A DNA stretch of 64,000 nucleotides. It comes from Blastobasis lacticolella (taxonomy: Eukaryota; Arthropoda; Insecta; Lepidoptera; Blastobasidae). A model generated the notes under the pieces. That model had not been told where the DNA came from and searched no databases. It was given only the letters and a program-made list of their open reading frames with translations. Numbering within the stretch: the first letter of the stretch is position 1; the number at the start of each line of letters is the position of its first letter. Below, piece after piece: positions 35,801 to 42,869 of the stretch. The translations under genes were made by a program, and so were the position numbers. The stretch is taken from assembly GCA_905147135.1 (NCBI GenBank), contig LR990061.1, forward strand, positions 7,416,026-7,480,025, written 5' to 3'.

Positions 35801-38800
35801 CGGCCGGTGATGATGGCAGGGTAAGGAAGCTGTTGAGGAGTGGGGATTTTTATATGTTTATTAATCAGGTAAACGGGCCACCTGGTGGAAAATGATCACC
35901 GCTGCATATTGATATTAGTAAGACTAAGGGTATTGCCAATGCGTTGCCCACCTCTAATATCCAGGGACACGTTCCTCTCCAGGTCATAAGCTATTTCTTA
36001 TCATACTAAACCAAAAGTAACTCGATAAATTAGAGTACATTACAATCAACAGACATACTTTTGCTCTAGAATTTAAGATTCAAATGAAATGAATAAGTTA
36101 ATAATGTACCTCCCTAAATACCTATAAACCTATATAATTAATCTTTTACAGGTTTACAGAATTGTATGCTCAGAATACAGGATGGGTCCGGGTAAGTTAA
36201 TTCAAATTTACAAAATTATTCATTTGTGGTGGTTGAACAGTGCGCTCTTGGACTTATCGTCCTCAAAATTCTTATTTAGCCAATTTCAAATCAATTGTAA
36301 GTTATAATAATTATACGCCTTGTTTAAATTACAAATTCTGGTATCGCCGTACGGTTGCCTTGCTCCAATATCATGACAGTAACAATATGAAGGTATATTA
36401 GTACACGTTTATTATTAATTAGTGGTAGTTAAAATTCAACAATCTTTTTGTCCTTCATCAATGGCCATCCATCGCATTCACGTTGATTTAACTAACTTCA
36501 AGTCAATTTACCCCTTGTTTAACCAACAGATTCGGGCAACGTGGTACGTTTGCCACAAATCATGATAGTACCTAATGATACTATGAGATTTAGTGTGCGT
36601 CTTCTTGGAAGAGCACACTCTGGCAAAAAAAAATAGCAGTATAAATAAATCATCAAAAACCACGTCTAAAACCAAGAATATCCTCCTCCAAATTTATAAC
36701 TGTAGAGTTTCACGCTTCTGCAGATGGATTGGAGATTACATTACTGGAAATACTCGACAGAAAAAGCTGCTGTATATTTTCTGGTCTGTGGAAGTTCCAG
36801 CTGGTCTGACGCTTTGTATGACACCCATAGGTGAAAAGCATTGGTGCTTGTATTCTACTGCGTGGGACACCAACAATTTTTATTATGCAAGTGTCCTTAG
36901 CCTCTGTATAATGAAACCCTGATAACAGTGCTACTGAACAATATCATAAGATAGCTCTTTATTTAATTTGACAAAAAATTGTAACTTATATTTTGATCAC
37001 CCCCCCCCCCCCCCCTCACCCCCTAAAGTGACAAAGTCTTTGGTTCTTTCTTTCGGTAAATACTGGACCGATTGTTATGGTACTCTTCAGTTTTGTTTTA
37101 AATTAGGCTTAGAAAGCCTTGACGAGTATATAACTAAATCAACAGGAGGCGTTGGTGATACGTGTACGCCGAAGAAGGAGCCCAAGAGACCAGAGGCGCC
37201 ACCTCCGACGCCGCCCAAAACCATCATTGTCAGCAACGTAAGTTCTTATATTATTACATAAGTTCTTAGGAATATTATTACAGACTGTAGAGAAAATTAG
37301 ACTCACATCAGCAGACAAACAGGTAAGCGGGCCACCTGATTGAAAGTGGTGAGGTCGCCTATGGTTATCAGCAACACCAACGTGCTTTTCCCCACTCTAA
37401 TATAGCTCTTGAACGATCGCCTGTCATAGTCCAATACTGTGGCTCATTCCACGTACGAATCGTACTAAAGAACGAAAAACGTTCTTTCGAACCTTCGCAT
37501 GGACACAAAGCACCGTAGGGTACGTAATGAGGATGAGTACCCAGCCCGCGGTGGGTGGTGCGATGGCGGAATTGTACTGTCAGCACCAGATCAACAATTA
37601 GATCAATTAGTGACAAACGAGCCACAGCTCACAAGACTGATAGGATTTGTCGCGCGAGATATAATCTTGTGTCTGGCTTACTTCAACGCGCATCGATAGA
37701 GATAGCCAGAGTAAACTCTCTATTTCGCGCGTGACTACTGTTGCCTACAATAACCATGCTATAATTGCGCGGCCTACCGTAGGTGCCCTGTACACCTTAA
37801 TTAATAAACAAAATATTTGCCTACAATGTTGCTTTAGTATTTGGATCTCAATCTGGAAAAATACATCGCTTGGTATAATGGTTATTATTTACATAGTATA
37901 AAACAATGTAGCTTTCCGCCGTCTGTCCCTATGAATGTAAATGAAAATGAAAATGAAAAGTATTTATTGAATTAGGATTACGTTAATTAATATCTTTTCA
38001 AAAGTCAAAAATCTAACGGAAAACAAAGGGAAGTTAAGCGAGCTCATCCAGGTAGGGGGGCGACGCATGCAGACCGATCACGCGTACGAGGGCTTACTCC
38101 GGTGTATGTATCTATGTATGCTTAAGTTTTTTCAACTACGCAACGGATTTTAATGCGGTTTTCAATAATAGATAGAGTGATTCCAGAGGAAGGTTTCATG
38201 CAAGAAAAAAAGGGTATGTAGGGGTAAAGTAGGTGTACGCAAACGAAGTCACGTCGGGTCCACTAGTAAATTCATCATCATCATCATCTAGGTGTCAAAT
38301 TCCGGTTGCACTCCCAACTCCCACAAGCGCAACACGCGGGGGCCCGGGGTCCGCCTTCCTGCTTTTCCACTAGTAAATAATATCAATGAATAAAAATATG
38401 ATCAAAGCTGCTAATTTAACCCTTATTTAGCAACGAATGCCTATCTAAATAGAACTCTATCCTATTTAGATAAAACTTATTTTTCACCATTCGGTCGGAC
38501 GGAATATTCTGAACAGTCTAGTTGCTAAGTTTCTCCTTATGCTGACTGTAAATTGCAGTCACAAAGTCTCTTTCCATAGGGCGTTCAAGTAACTGACTAT
38601 ATTGCTCACTGGTTCGATTTATTCCACAGGAATGTCGCTGTTTGGATGGAGGTACGTGGAATACGTTGGATCTAATACAGACAGTTTCAAATATATCAAA
38701 GGAATTACGTCGACATACGGTCTAGTGGTATGGTGGTCGTTGACGCGGATATAGGTACATCATATATTGTATCAACGACAGTGCCGAACTGATTGACTGC

Positions 38801-40892
38801 TGGATTTACAACAATAATTTTGTATTTTTTTTAAAGTAAAAGCCTTATTGTGATATTTTTTCATTATTGTAATAGGTTTTACCCTTGACAATCAGTCGTT
38901 GTACATATTATCAATGATTCGTGGGTTTCATATTTTAAATTGAACTGCATTTTAAACGATTTGCTTGTCATCGGCGGTGTTTTGTTACTTGGGTGCTTAA
39001 TGCTTAAACAATACTTTGATTGCTTAGTGCCGATAAGTCGGTGGTGCCTTATTACTTATCGGCATCATTAAGCAAACAAAGTAAGATAAGTCGGCGGTGT
39101 GTTATTGCTTTAAAAGCCAAAAGTCAAAGCAATAAAAAATTGACAGAACATACAAGGTTACAAATTATTACAATAGCTCCGCGTTCTACTCAAAGAGGCA
39201 TGCAAAAATTCAATAATTATGATTACACAATGTTATTACATTATACATATAAGATTACCAAATTGCATTTAAATTTACCTTGTCTATAATATTTGCATTT
39301 AGAAAATCCCTGACAGAACAAAAAAATTTTCCAATAGTCAATCTGATTTTTTTAAATTTAAATTGTGTCTAATGGCAGTCCTTGTCACTTGTCGGCAACA
39401 AAGTAGGATAGTGGTAATCCTTTGTTGCTTGCCGGCAGCAATAACCAAGCAAAGTAAGATAAGTTGGCGGTGACACCCACCCAGGCTATCTCCACGCGCT
39501 TGGCATAGTCCTACTATTTTTTTTATTATTTGTCTTATCAGGCATTTGACCGCCACCTCACCTGGTGGTAAGTGACGATGCGGCCGATGATGGAGCATGC
39601 CTGTCTAGGAACAGCCTATTCACTCTGGCCTTGAAGGCGTCTAGATTATAATGATCAGGGAACACAGTCGCGGGTAATGCGGGTTACTATCGATAAATGT
39701 ATATGAAATTATTTAAATTCTAAATTGTAATTACCCCCTCTAAATTTGTATGCCGATGGCAGGTCACAGAGGACCCATCTACTAAAATTGTAACAACTGC
39801 ATAACCTGTGTACCACGAATAAATGAATTGAATTGAATTGAATTAAACTACGACGTTTGCATTAATTCACAGACGCAGCCCGTGTCAGCCAGCAAATTCA
39901 GCTACAGCATCTTTATCGGTATAGTGAAGACAAAGAAACGGTGTGATTTGGACGGGATTTCACAAATTAACTTGTGCGTGCGCCATTTCATGTTCAATTA
40001 CGGATTGTTGTTTTTTGAATACTTTTACCCTATTTATGACGGTTTTCCGATGTTTCTCTGTATATTTTATGTATTCTTTTGATATTTATGTAATATACAT
40101 TTTGAAAATTTTGCTATGAATGGTTATTTCAATTAGAGGGCCGTGTGTGGTCCGGCAGAGTAGAATAGCAACCCCTTACACAAGGCGACTAATGTTTTCC
40201 GAGTCAAAAGATCTTGAGTAGCCGGAGGCAACAGCAGCGTTTTTCATTGTTATATTTATATCACTGCGATCTCCAACCCGCCTGCCAAGCGTTGAAATTA
40301 TAGCAATAAACTACTTTTTCATGGGGAAGGCCCTAAGTCCTGCAGTGGATTGTTATAGGCTGTGATGATGATGAAATCAAAGATAACACTTTAAGTAAAT
40401 GAAAAAATAAATAGGCAAGTTACAGAAATTTTAAATAATCTTACATGTAAATCCGTTCACTAATCAGTGCTCAACTTAGAATTGTAGAACTAGATTGATA
40501 GTTTTGTTATATTTATCAGCACTACAATAAAACATAGAGGTACGTAAATTATCATATAATAATCTGCCAGTATTCATAAACCAGAATTACATCTTCAAAA
40601 TGTCTAGTAAGTGAACGTATACTTAACCCAATACGACGTCGTTTCCGATCGCGCCCTTTGATGTACATCCTATTGACTTTCAGCAACCCATTTAGATCCA
40701 CTCGTATCGGTAACAAATAGCGAATACGGGACTCAAATATATGGATTAATCAAAATCGGGCCCCTTATATCCACGGTCACCGACAAAAAAGGGTCTCGAG
40801 CACTTTTCAAAACATTCGGACCGACTATTCACAAACGCGACATGTATTTCAGAAGGATCATCCATGGAGTGGACCCTTTCAATTTAATCCAG
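20687..40892 (+). CDS. QRICH2: QRICH2-like protein (DUF4795 family), multi-exon gene, 5' end missing
   Basis: Eighteen exons (20687-37237) join in frame to about 757 codons; two or three more probable exons follow. Order: N-terminal helix block [20 protein letters not shown]; variable region with TGG/TGGT repeats; coiled coil with [21 protein letters not shown]4795 core [54 protein letters not shown]; Pro-rich tail. In mammals QRICH2 is needed for sperm flagellum assembly, so a testis role is inferred. The protein has no signal peptide or membrane segment in the part seen. Compared with mammalian QRICH2 it lacks the long Gln-rich repeats, so the name rests on the C-terminal half. The first coding exon (usually ending in LALGxPE in this family) is not identified. 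Confidence 0.85.
20922..20987. repeat. Hairpin in intron 1, copy 1
   Basis: TTTGTCCACCGCCGCCGTC (20922-20940) pairs perfectly with GACGGCGGCGGTGGACAAA (20966-20984), loop about 25 bases. A second copy lies at 21221-21304, with the same relation to a broken exon copy. Confidence 0.8.
21101..21189 (+). pseudogene. Broken downstream partial copy of exon 1
   Basis: GATCCGCGGCAGCATGACTT onward repeats the last 88 coding bases of exon 1 ([20 protein letters not shown]) about 331 bp downstream. After GCCAAG it reads ATCTCATAG instead of GTGAGAGACTCATAG, so the donor GT is deleted. It cannot be spliced as exon 1 is. Confidence 0.8.
21221..21560 (+). repeat. Third unit of the exon 1 tandem duplication
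   Basis: Hairpin copy 2 (21221-21304), then CCTTAGTCCCTCTAGA, CGCGCAGAGCTACCGCTACC, CAGTGAAGAACTGCAAGTATG as in unit 1 (20988-21100). It ends in a decayed exon tail from 21437 (GATCTGGGGCAGCTTGACCTCCGT). Unit spacing is about 331-336 bp. The frame at 21323-21634 is a shadow of this unit. Confidence 0.75.
21696..21720 (+). CDS. QRICH2: QRICH2-like exon 2 (25-base microexon)
   Basis: TTTTTACAG then KNKKLDIK plus one base, then GTAAGT. Phase 0 in, phase 1 out. It is the only solution I see that links exon 1 to exon 3 in frame, and both splice sites are strong. Confidence 0.65.
22225..22405 (+). repeat. LINE 3' end remnant in intron 2
   Basis: [23 protein letters not shown] C-terminus, then CTACATCTTCGACCTCATCG and an A-rich tail. 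Paralogue of 10590-10735 and 34921-35000. Confidence 0.7.
22729..22764 (+). CDS. QRICH2: QRICH2-like exon 3 (36 bases)
   Basis: TAATCATTTCAG, then (T)[11 protein letters not shown] plus one base, then GTAAGT. Phase 1 in and out. Supported by strong splice sites and by joining on both sides. Confidence 0.65.
22846..22875 (+). CDS. QRICH2: QRICH2-like exon 4 (30 bases)
   Basis: TTTTATTTCACAG, then (V)ERVRKPKDA plus one base, donor GTTATT (weak). Phase 1 in and out, so it could be skipped without breaking the frame. Confidence 0.6.
23390..23760 (+). repeat. Family J in intron 4
   Basis: GCATTGTTGCGTTCCGGTCT, GCAATTACAGGCATGATGCA, GTTGCGATCAAGGCTGATGT. Shares blocks with 30085-30300 and 30600-30740. 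The 108-codon frame here lies within the repeat. Confidence 0.6.
23790..24195 (+). mobile_element. SINE-A, near full length, ending just before exon 5
   Basis: tRNA-like head at 23797 (GGTAGCCTAACTCGTAAGCG), body, and CACAACCGGTTAGATTAACG tail with GATGAT. It is interrupted by a 65-bp family R piece at 23865-23929. Its tail lies about 12 bases upstream of the exon 5 acceptor, replacing the usual pyrimidine tract. Confidence 0.8.
23865..23929 (-). mobile_element. Family R fragment inserted in SINE-A
   Basis: TCATCATCATATCAGCCAGA to CTACAAGGGCCGGTCCTGT, flanked by a perfect 12-bp duplication GTTATGTACATT (23853-23864 and 23930-23941). It is a 5'-truncated LINE end. Confidence 0.85.
24208..24355 (+). 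CDS. QRICH2: QRICH2-like exon 5
   Basis: (G)[48 protein letters not shown] plus AA; donor GTATGT. Phase 1 in, phase 2 out. The [13 protein letters not shown] part is helical. The acceptor ACACTAG has a poor pyrimidine tract because a SINE ends just upstream. Confidence 0.75.
24387..24539. mobile_element. MITE, copy 1 of 2
   Basis: Left end GGAGTTAACTCAGTTGGCAA, right end CAGTTGTCCACTGAGATAGC, with TTTGACACTAGATAATTCTA and AGCGTCTACCACATTAGAGT inside. The second copy at 43887-44042 matches over its full length. Terminal inverted repeats of about 38 bp. Lies in intron 5. Confidence 0.8.
24600..24860 (+). pseudogene. CR1/Jockey-like LINE C-terminus in intron 5
   Basis: [20 protein letters not shown] then [15 protein letters not shown], followed by the 3'UTR CATCGTCACTTACGAGGTGA. 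A 14-bp inverted repeat (AATAGGTTATTCCT, 24718) interrupts the usual order. The tail carries (GCAT)n at 24760. Confidence 0.75.
24861..26048. other. Rest of intron 5; no exon supported
   Basis: Contains a family J-like segment around 25385-25480 and a frame at 25674-25988. The latter ends with a donor-like CAG/GTGGGT, but its phases do not fit between exons 5 and 6, which join directly. Confidence 0.5.
26049..26198 (+). CDS. QRICH2: QRICH2-like exon 6
   Basis: AATTGCCAG acceptor; (K)[49 protein letters not shown] plus AT; donor GTTAGT. Phase 2 in and out. The AA from exon 5 plus the first A here forms a Lys codon. Confidence 0.8.
26298..26650 (+). mobile_element. SINE-A, full length, best copy of the head
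   Basis: Head GGTCGGTGGCCTAGTGGTTT (box A TGGCCTAGTGG), CCGACCCGTAAGCGATA, AGTTTTGAACCCC (box B). Then CCAATGACTCTTTTCTGAGT, GGCAGTCGCTCCACTGTAAT and the CACAACCGGGATATTAATGC tail. About 350 bp; intron 6. Confidence 0.85.
27146..27370 (-). pseudogene. Family R: RTE-like LINE C-terminus in intron 6
   Basis: The reverse strand encodes the [17 protein letters not shown]...[12 protein letters not shown] pattern of RTE-like LINEs; the forward sequence begins with (ATC)n. It ends about 50 bases before exon 7. Confidence 0.75.
27424..27734 (+). CDS. QRICH2: QRICH2-like exon 7 (largest), Gly/Thr repeat
   Basis: Very good acceptor (CCTCTTTTCCCGTTAG). [11 protein letters not shown], then a 26-residue stretch of TGG/TGGT units with Ala and Val, then [55 protein letters not shown]. 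Phase 2 in, phase 1 out; donor GTTAGT. The first third is low complexity; the last third is helical. Confidence 0.85.
27955..28180 (+). repeat. Family K in intron 7
   Basis: CTTGCGTCCTGCCTAATGAC, GAAGAACTCCATGTTGTATT, GAGTTTATTCCACAGCCTTA. Parallels 51775-51975 and the reverse copy at 355-585. Both frames here are repeat shadows. Confidence 0.7.
28423..28554 (+). CDS. QRICH2: QRICH2-like exon 8
   Basis: CCGTCCACAG acceptor; (E)[43 protein letters not shown] plus one base; donor GTAAGC. Phase 1 in and out. Acidic, Gly-rich, probably disordered. Too short to stand out as an open frame. Confidence 0.8.
29177..29301 (+). CDS. QRICH2: QRICH2-like exon 9, start of coiled coil
   Basis: (M)[41 protein letters not shown]; donor GTAAGT. 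Phase 1 in, 0 out. High Lys/Glu content and heptad-like spacing. The frame continues past the donor into a SINE, so the open frame overstates the exon. Confidence 0.85.
29329..29450 (-). repeat. SINE-A tail, reverse, in intron 9
   Basis: TCATCTTGGCGCCAATATTC, CTCTAGCGCGAGAGCC, ATAATCCAGGATTTGAGAGA. It starts within 30 bases of the exon 9 donor. Confidence 0.7.
29792..29894 (+). CDS. QRICH2: QRICH2-like exon 10
   Basis: [47 protein letters not shown] plus one base; donor GTAATA. Phase 0 in, 1 out. Continues the coiled coil. Confidence 0.85.
30085..30760. repeat. Family J segments in intron 10
   Basis: 30085-30300 (CACAATTACAGGCATGGGAC, GCATTGTTGTTTCCTGCAAC) and 30600-30740 (GTTGCGATCAAGGATGTTTC, AGAAAATCGCATCTC) share blocks with 23390-23760. 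The reverse frame at 30075-30296 is a shadow. Confidence 0.55.
30789..30901 (+). CDS. QRICH2: QRICH2-like exon 11
   Basis: TATTTTTTCAG; (G)[37 protein letters not shown]; donor GTTAGT. Phase 1 in, 0 out. Coiled coil. Confidence 0.85.
30902..31679. other. Intron 11, nothing else recognised
   Basis: AT-rich intron. The short frames at 30903-31160 (reverse) and 31435-31626 are without support. Confidence 0.5.
31680..31865 (+). CDS. QRICH2: QRICH2-like exon 12, DUF4795 N-terminal part
   Basis: [74 protein letters not shown] then MQ; donor GTAGGA. Phase 0 both ends, 62 codons. The ALAEKAD...[11 protein letters not shown] block corresponds to the conserved start of DUF4795 (human: KADKSxxxNKVSxxxF type). 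Confidence 0.9.
32186..32373 (+). CDS. QRICH2: QRICH2-like exon 13, DUF4795 core
   Basis: [74 protein letters not shown] plus AG; donor GTAAGT. Phase 0 in, 2 out. The W-QAL-D(I/L)-KLDKxELEPVK-xxxKKLKxL pattern is the best-conserved part of the family. Confidence 0.92.
32550..32625 (+). repeat. Family D fragment in intron 13
   Basis: AACAGGCAACCTGATGGAAAGTGGTCACC (CTGATGGAAAGTGGTCACCG), then CTATAGACATCAGCAAC. It lies just upstream of the LINE at 32660; further D fragments follow at 33355-33530. Confidence 0.65.
32660..33345 (+). pseudogene. CR1/Jockey-like LINE reverse transcriptase C-terminus in intron 13
   Basis: The best copy here. [56 protein letters not shown], then after a frameshift [60 protein letters not shown] and the DAFKARVN tail. 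It is about 215 codons of the thumb/C-terminal region with at least one frameshift, so dead. Same strand as the host gene. Confidence 0.85.
33355..33530 (+). repeat. Family D fragment in intron 13
   Basis: ATGATCCCATGTCATAGTCC, GCGAAACGTTCTTTCGAATT, GGGGATGAGTACCCAGCCCA. Ends about 80 bases upstream of exon 14. Confidence 0.7.
33610..33728 (+). CDS. QRICH2: QRICH2-like exon 14, CVSCD motif
   Basis: TTTTGCTTTCAG; (R)[39 protein letters not shown] plus one base; donor GTATGT. Phase 2 in, 1 out. CVSCD matches the CxSCDRP motif of DUF4795, and KPYLTYEL matches the RPYTxYEL motif. Confidence 0.92.
33912..33985 (+). repeat. Family D fragment in intron 14
   Basis: ATGTCTTACGGTGGGCAAAC then GATGGAAAGTGGTCACCGCT. 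Confidence 0.6.
34361..34499 (+). CDS. QRICH2: QRICH2-like exon 15
   Basis: Acceptor TTGTACCAG. (D)[45 protein letters not shown] plus AG; donor GTATGT. Phase 1 in, 2 out. With exon 14 this gives YELDNVRK, as in the YELEQVR motif of mammalian QRICH2, which decides the start over the in-frame upstream site at 34343. The opposite-strand frames here are shadows. Confidence 0.88.
34555..34690 (+). pseudogene. Family R LINE C-terminus in intron 15
   Basis: AAGGTGGACAGACGACCTAG, GACACAGGACCGGCTTTTGT, GATGCTGATGACGATG: a forward RTE-like WTDDLVKV...[10 protein letters not shown] remnant with a GATGAT-like tail. Confidence 0.7.
34921..35000 (+). repeat. LINE 3' end remnant in intron 15
   Basis: ATGCTACATCTTCGACCTCATCATC, AGAAGAGGTCAAATGCAAGA and an A-rich end. 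Same 3' end as 22320-22405. Confidence 0.7.
35658..35820 (+). CDS. QRICH2: QRICH2-like exon 16, CGGSHT motif
   Basis: TGTCTTCCCAG; (R)[54 protein letters not shown]; donor GTAAGG. Phase 2 in, 0 out. RYCGGSHT corresponds to the RRCGGSHT motif of mammalian QRICH2. GC-rich compared with its introns. Confidence 0.92.
35863..35970 (+). repeat. Family D fragment in intron 16
   Basis: TCAGGTAAACGGGCCACCTG, GAAAATGATCACCGCTGCAT, GCGTTGCCCACCTCTAA. It starts 40 bases after the exon 16 donor. Confidence 0.65.
36152..36191 (+). CDS. QRICH2: QRICH2-like exon 17 (40 bases)
   Basis: [25 protein letters not shown] plus one base; donor GTAAGT. Phase 0 in, 1 out. Joined to exon 16 it gives GDDGRVYR, comparable to the GLDGHIYKG motif of mammalian QRICH2. 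Confidence 0.85.
36192..37145. other. Intron 17; no further exon supported
   Basis: AT-rich, with a long C tract (about 18 C, 36996-37015). The 109-codon frame at 36593-36922 has no motif. Confidence 0.5.
37146..37237 (+). CDS. QRICH2: QRICH2-like exon 18, Pro-rich
   Basis: AAATCAACAG; (G)[30 protein letters not shown]; donor GTAAGT. Phase 1 in, 0 out. Last exon fixed with confidence. Confidence 0.85.
37300..37565 (+). repeat. Family D in intron 18
   Basis: AGCAGACAAACAGGTAAGCG, TTGAACGATCGCCTGTCATA, GAAAAACGTTCTTTCGAACC, GGATGAGTACCCAGCCCGCG. The opposite-strand frames are shadows. Confidence 0.7.
37950..38097 (+). repeat. Family M, copy 1
   Basis: TTATTGAATTAGGATTACGT, AAGTTAAGCGAGCTCATCCA, GCGACGCATGCAGACCGATC. 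Second copy at 57715-57930. Confidence 0.7.
38098..38362. repeat. Family E (forward) then SINE-A tail (reverse)
   Basis: 38098-38275: CAACTACGCAACGGATTTTA, GATAGAGTGATTCCAGAGGA, GTGTACGCAAACGAAGTCAC. 38272-38362: (TCATCA)n, AATTCCGGTTGCACTCCCAA, GGCCCGGGGTCCGCC. Confidence 0.7.
38630..38651 (+). CDS. QRICH2: QRICH2-like exon 19, probable (22 bases)
   Basis: TTATTCCACAG, then ECRCLDG plus one base, then donor GTACGT. Phase 0 in, 1 out. If this donor is not used, the frame runs on to [20 protein letters not shown] and stops at TAG (38723-38725), giving an alternative terminal exon. Confidence 0.6.
38726..39539. other. Intron or 3'UTR candidate; nothing else recognised
   Basis: AT-rich. Contains AGTAAA near 38835, a possible weak poly(A) signal if exon 19 is terminal. 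Short repeated GATAAGTCGGCGGTG units occur at 39036-39100 and again near 39465. Confidence 0.35.
39540..39680 (-). pseudogene. CR1/Jockey-like LINE 3' end, reverse
   Basis: GACCGCCACCTCACCTGGTG, GGAGCATGCCTGTCTAGGAA, GCCTTGAAGGCGTCTAGATT: the exact reverse of the LDAFKARVN...LFLDRHAP tail and 3'UTR seen at 33235-33310. Confidence 0.8.
39873..39923 (+). CDS. QRICH2: QRICH2-like exon 20, possible (51 bases)
   Basis: AATTCACAG, then (D)[16 protein letters not shown] plus one base, donor GTGAAG. Phase 1 in and out, so it could be a cassette exon. Without the donor the frame gives SEDKETV and stops at 39944-39946, another possible C-terminus. Confidence 0.45.
40138..40375 (+). mobile_element. Family C, near full length
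   Basis: GGGCCGTGTGTGGTCCGGCA, AAGGCGACTAATGTTTTCCG, GATCTCCAACCCGCCTGCCA, GTGGATTGTTATAGGCTGTG, GATGATGA tail. Confidence 0.8.
40684..40892 (+). CDS. Strong coding exon: next QRICH2-like exon or part of another gene
   Basis: CTATTGACTTTCAG acceptor, 69 open codons, donor GTATGG. Reads [69 protein letters not shown]. Phase 1 in, 0 out, which fits directly after exon 19 or exon 20. Balanced amino-acid use and flanking splice sites make it convincingly coding. I do not recognise the domain and do not see it in mammalian QRICH2. No downstream partner exon was found. Confidence 0.65.
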
Positions 40893-41078
40893 GTATGGAT
40901 GTGTGTGGATGAATGTTATTTATGATAGCCTCACTGTGGCTACGTTACTGGCTGCAATGACCCGTGAATGGGGATGGGGCGGGAGTGGCGCATTCAAACG
41001 AGCATCGGCTTGCAGTTTTACTAGTAAAGAGATACGAGTATGTTACGAGGTATGTGTTTGATTTAAATAAATTGATAT

Positions 41079-41343
41079 AGAGCTCGTCTAAGCTGAGATG
41101 ACGCGCTCCACTATCGCATTAACGCACACAATCAAATTTAAAATATGAACGCAATACATATACAAATGCCGTTATAAATGGTCATTCAGTTGCCGGCGAG
41201 ACTCAAACGTAGGAGCAGGCGTCGTTCGATTGGAGCAGTCGACGCTCCCACACAGATGAAGTGTCGTTATTAATATTTGCACTCACACATCGGAATCAAC
41301 TAATTAAGTAGTGGGGCGCGTCATTTCAGTTCAGACAAGCTCT
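41079..41343. mobile_element. MITE with ~35-bp terminal inverted repeats
   Basis: AGAGCTCGTCTAAGCTGAGA (left) against TCAGTTCAGACAAGCTCT (right), both next to TGACGCGC and CCACTA blocks. An internal inverted pair is GGAGCAGGCGTCGTTCG / GGAGCAGTCGACGCTCC. No transposase. Confidence 0.7.
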
Positions 41344-42593
41344 ACCTACTGTATTGTACTACCATTCGGCATGATTTAATAAATAAACATTAAGATCATC
41401 AGATCGCCAATATACTTCTCATGTATATTGGCGATGTAATATGAGCACATGATCGTCATCATCAACAGCTCATTGAGGAATTTGAGACTTTGTAAAAGGT
41501 AGGTTGGAGGTCACAATCTTTAAAATACACAACAAAAGAAACGTGCTACTCCTTTTCCGTAAGGAGGACAGGACCCTATGATTCAATTTCTATGGCGATA
41601 ACAGGCCATGAGCGTGCCGATTCGCCATATTGTGTGCTATGATGTTAGGAAATTCTAGTTCAGCTAGGCACATCCGTCGGCCATGCCGTTACACGCATTA
41701 TTTCGTAGTATGCCCTGTCCTCTTAAAAATATACTCTGTCGTCATTTCCTTTTATGAAACACCTATCTGTACATTTTTATAGAGTAGATATCACTCGAAA
41801 ACGTTCTCGAATAGCATTGAAATCACTTCATCAAAGTCCATTGACAGAAATCGAGACAGTTCGTCCAACATTCACACCCGGCGAACATCAAAGTATTTTC
41901 TATAGCCGACAGCAAACATTCGCTTTCATTTCGAATTCTGCAAAAATCAATCACCCAACTACTCGGAGCTATTGCAATCAGCGATATATTTCACACAGGC
42001 TTTTAGTTGTTCAAATTCTGAATTCACAGAAACACGATACGCGGCCTTTATTCCCTAGGCCGATGATCCGGCCGGCCGGCAGCGTAAGGTTTCTGTTTTT
42101 ACTTCGGCTTTTACCATAATATTTACCTTTAGACATTCGGAACCATATAAAATTTGCTCTAAATCATATAGAAATACGGTAATTCCTTTATTCCACCCAT
42201 CTTTACATAGTACAAATCAAAGTCGCTTCCCGCCGTAAATCTATATTTGTATGAATAGAATGGAATAGAATAATAATTATTAGACATTTACATTGTTGAC
42301 TTACAGTTAATAGGTACACTGAGTAATAAAATGCCGAAAGTACTAGCTTGGCTACTAGCGAGGACCTGTGTAATTAGCTTATTGATTCTAATATAATACT
42401 TATTATGTTTTACATAGCTGTTGGTACTCCAATAAATAAATAAACGGTTCCAGCTGATTTTCAGCTGAAGACAATTGGTGAGATGGCGTACATCTATAAT
42501 ATTTAAACTTAATGATTGCTAATTATGGTTTCTTACAAACATAACAAAAATAAACTAATTTAACATGTTCATTAAAGAAGTCCTATTTTTTTA
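41344..42593. other. No gene recognised; repeat at 41545-41760
   Basis: 41545-41760 repeats 15290-15480 and 15740-15975 (TTTCTATGGCGATAACAGGC, GGCACATCCGTCGGCC). The 121-codon frame at 41754-42119 lacks a recognised motif. 42130-42480 is AT-rich. Confidence 0.45.
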
Positions 42594-42865
42594 TTTATGT
42601 ATGTATCTATATAAGATTAGATCTTTTAAACTATGCAACGGATTTTAATGACCTTGTCAGCAATAGAGTGATTCAGAGGTTTATAAGCTAGAAAAAAAGG
42701 GTTGATACGGGAAAAGTAGGTATACGCGAACGAAGTCGCGCCAGGTTCACTAGTATATTTTATTTCTCTACTAGTGCACCCGCAAACCTTCCTGAATCAC
42801 TCTATCTATTATTGAAAACCGCATTAAAACTCGTTGCGTTGTTTGAAAGACCTAAGCGTACCTCT
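42594..42865. repeat. Two family E copies in inverted orientation
   Basis: Forward 42594-42755 (TATGCAACGGATTTTAATGA, GAACGAAGTCGCGCCAGG). Reverse 42768-42865 (AAACCTTCCTGAATCACTCT, GAAAACCGCATTAAAACTCG). Together they can form a hairpin. Confidence 0.7.
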
Positions 42866-42869
42866 ATAT

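Noticed and set aside
41754..42119. 121-codon forward frame
   Set aside because: No motif, no splice sites; it begins at the edge of a dispersed repeat and looks like chance.
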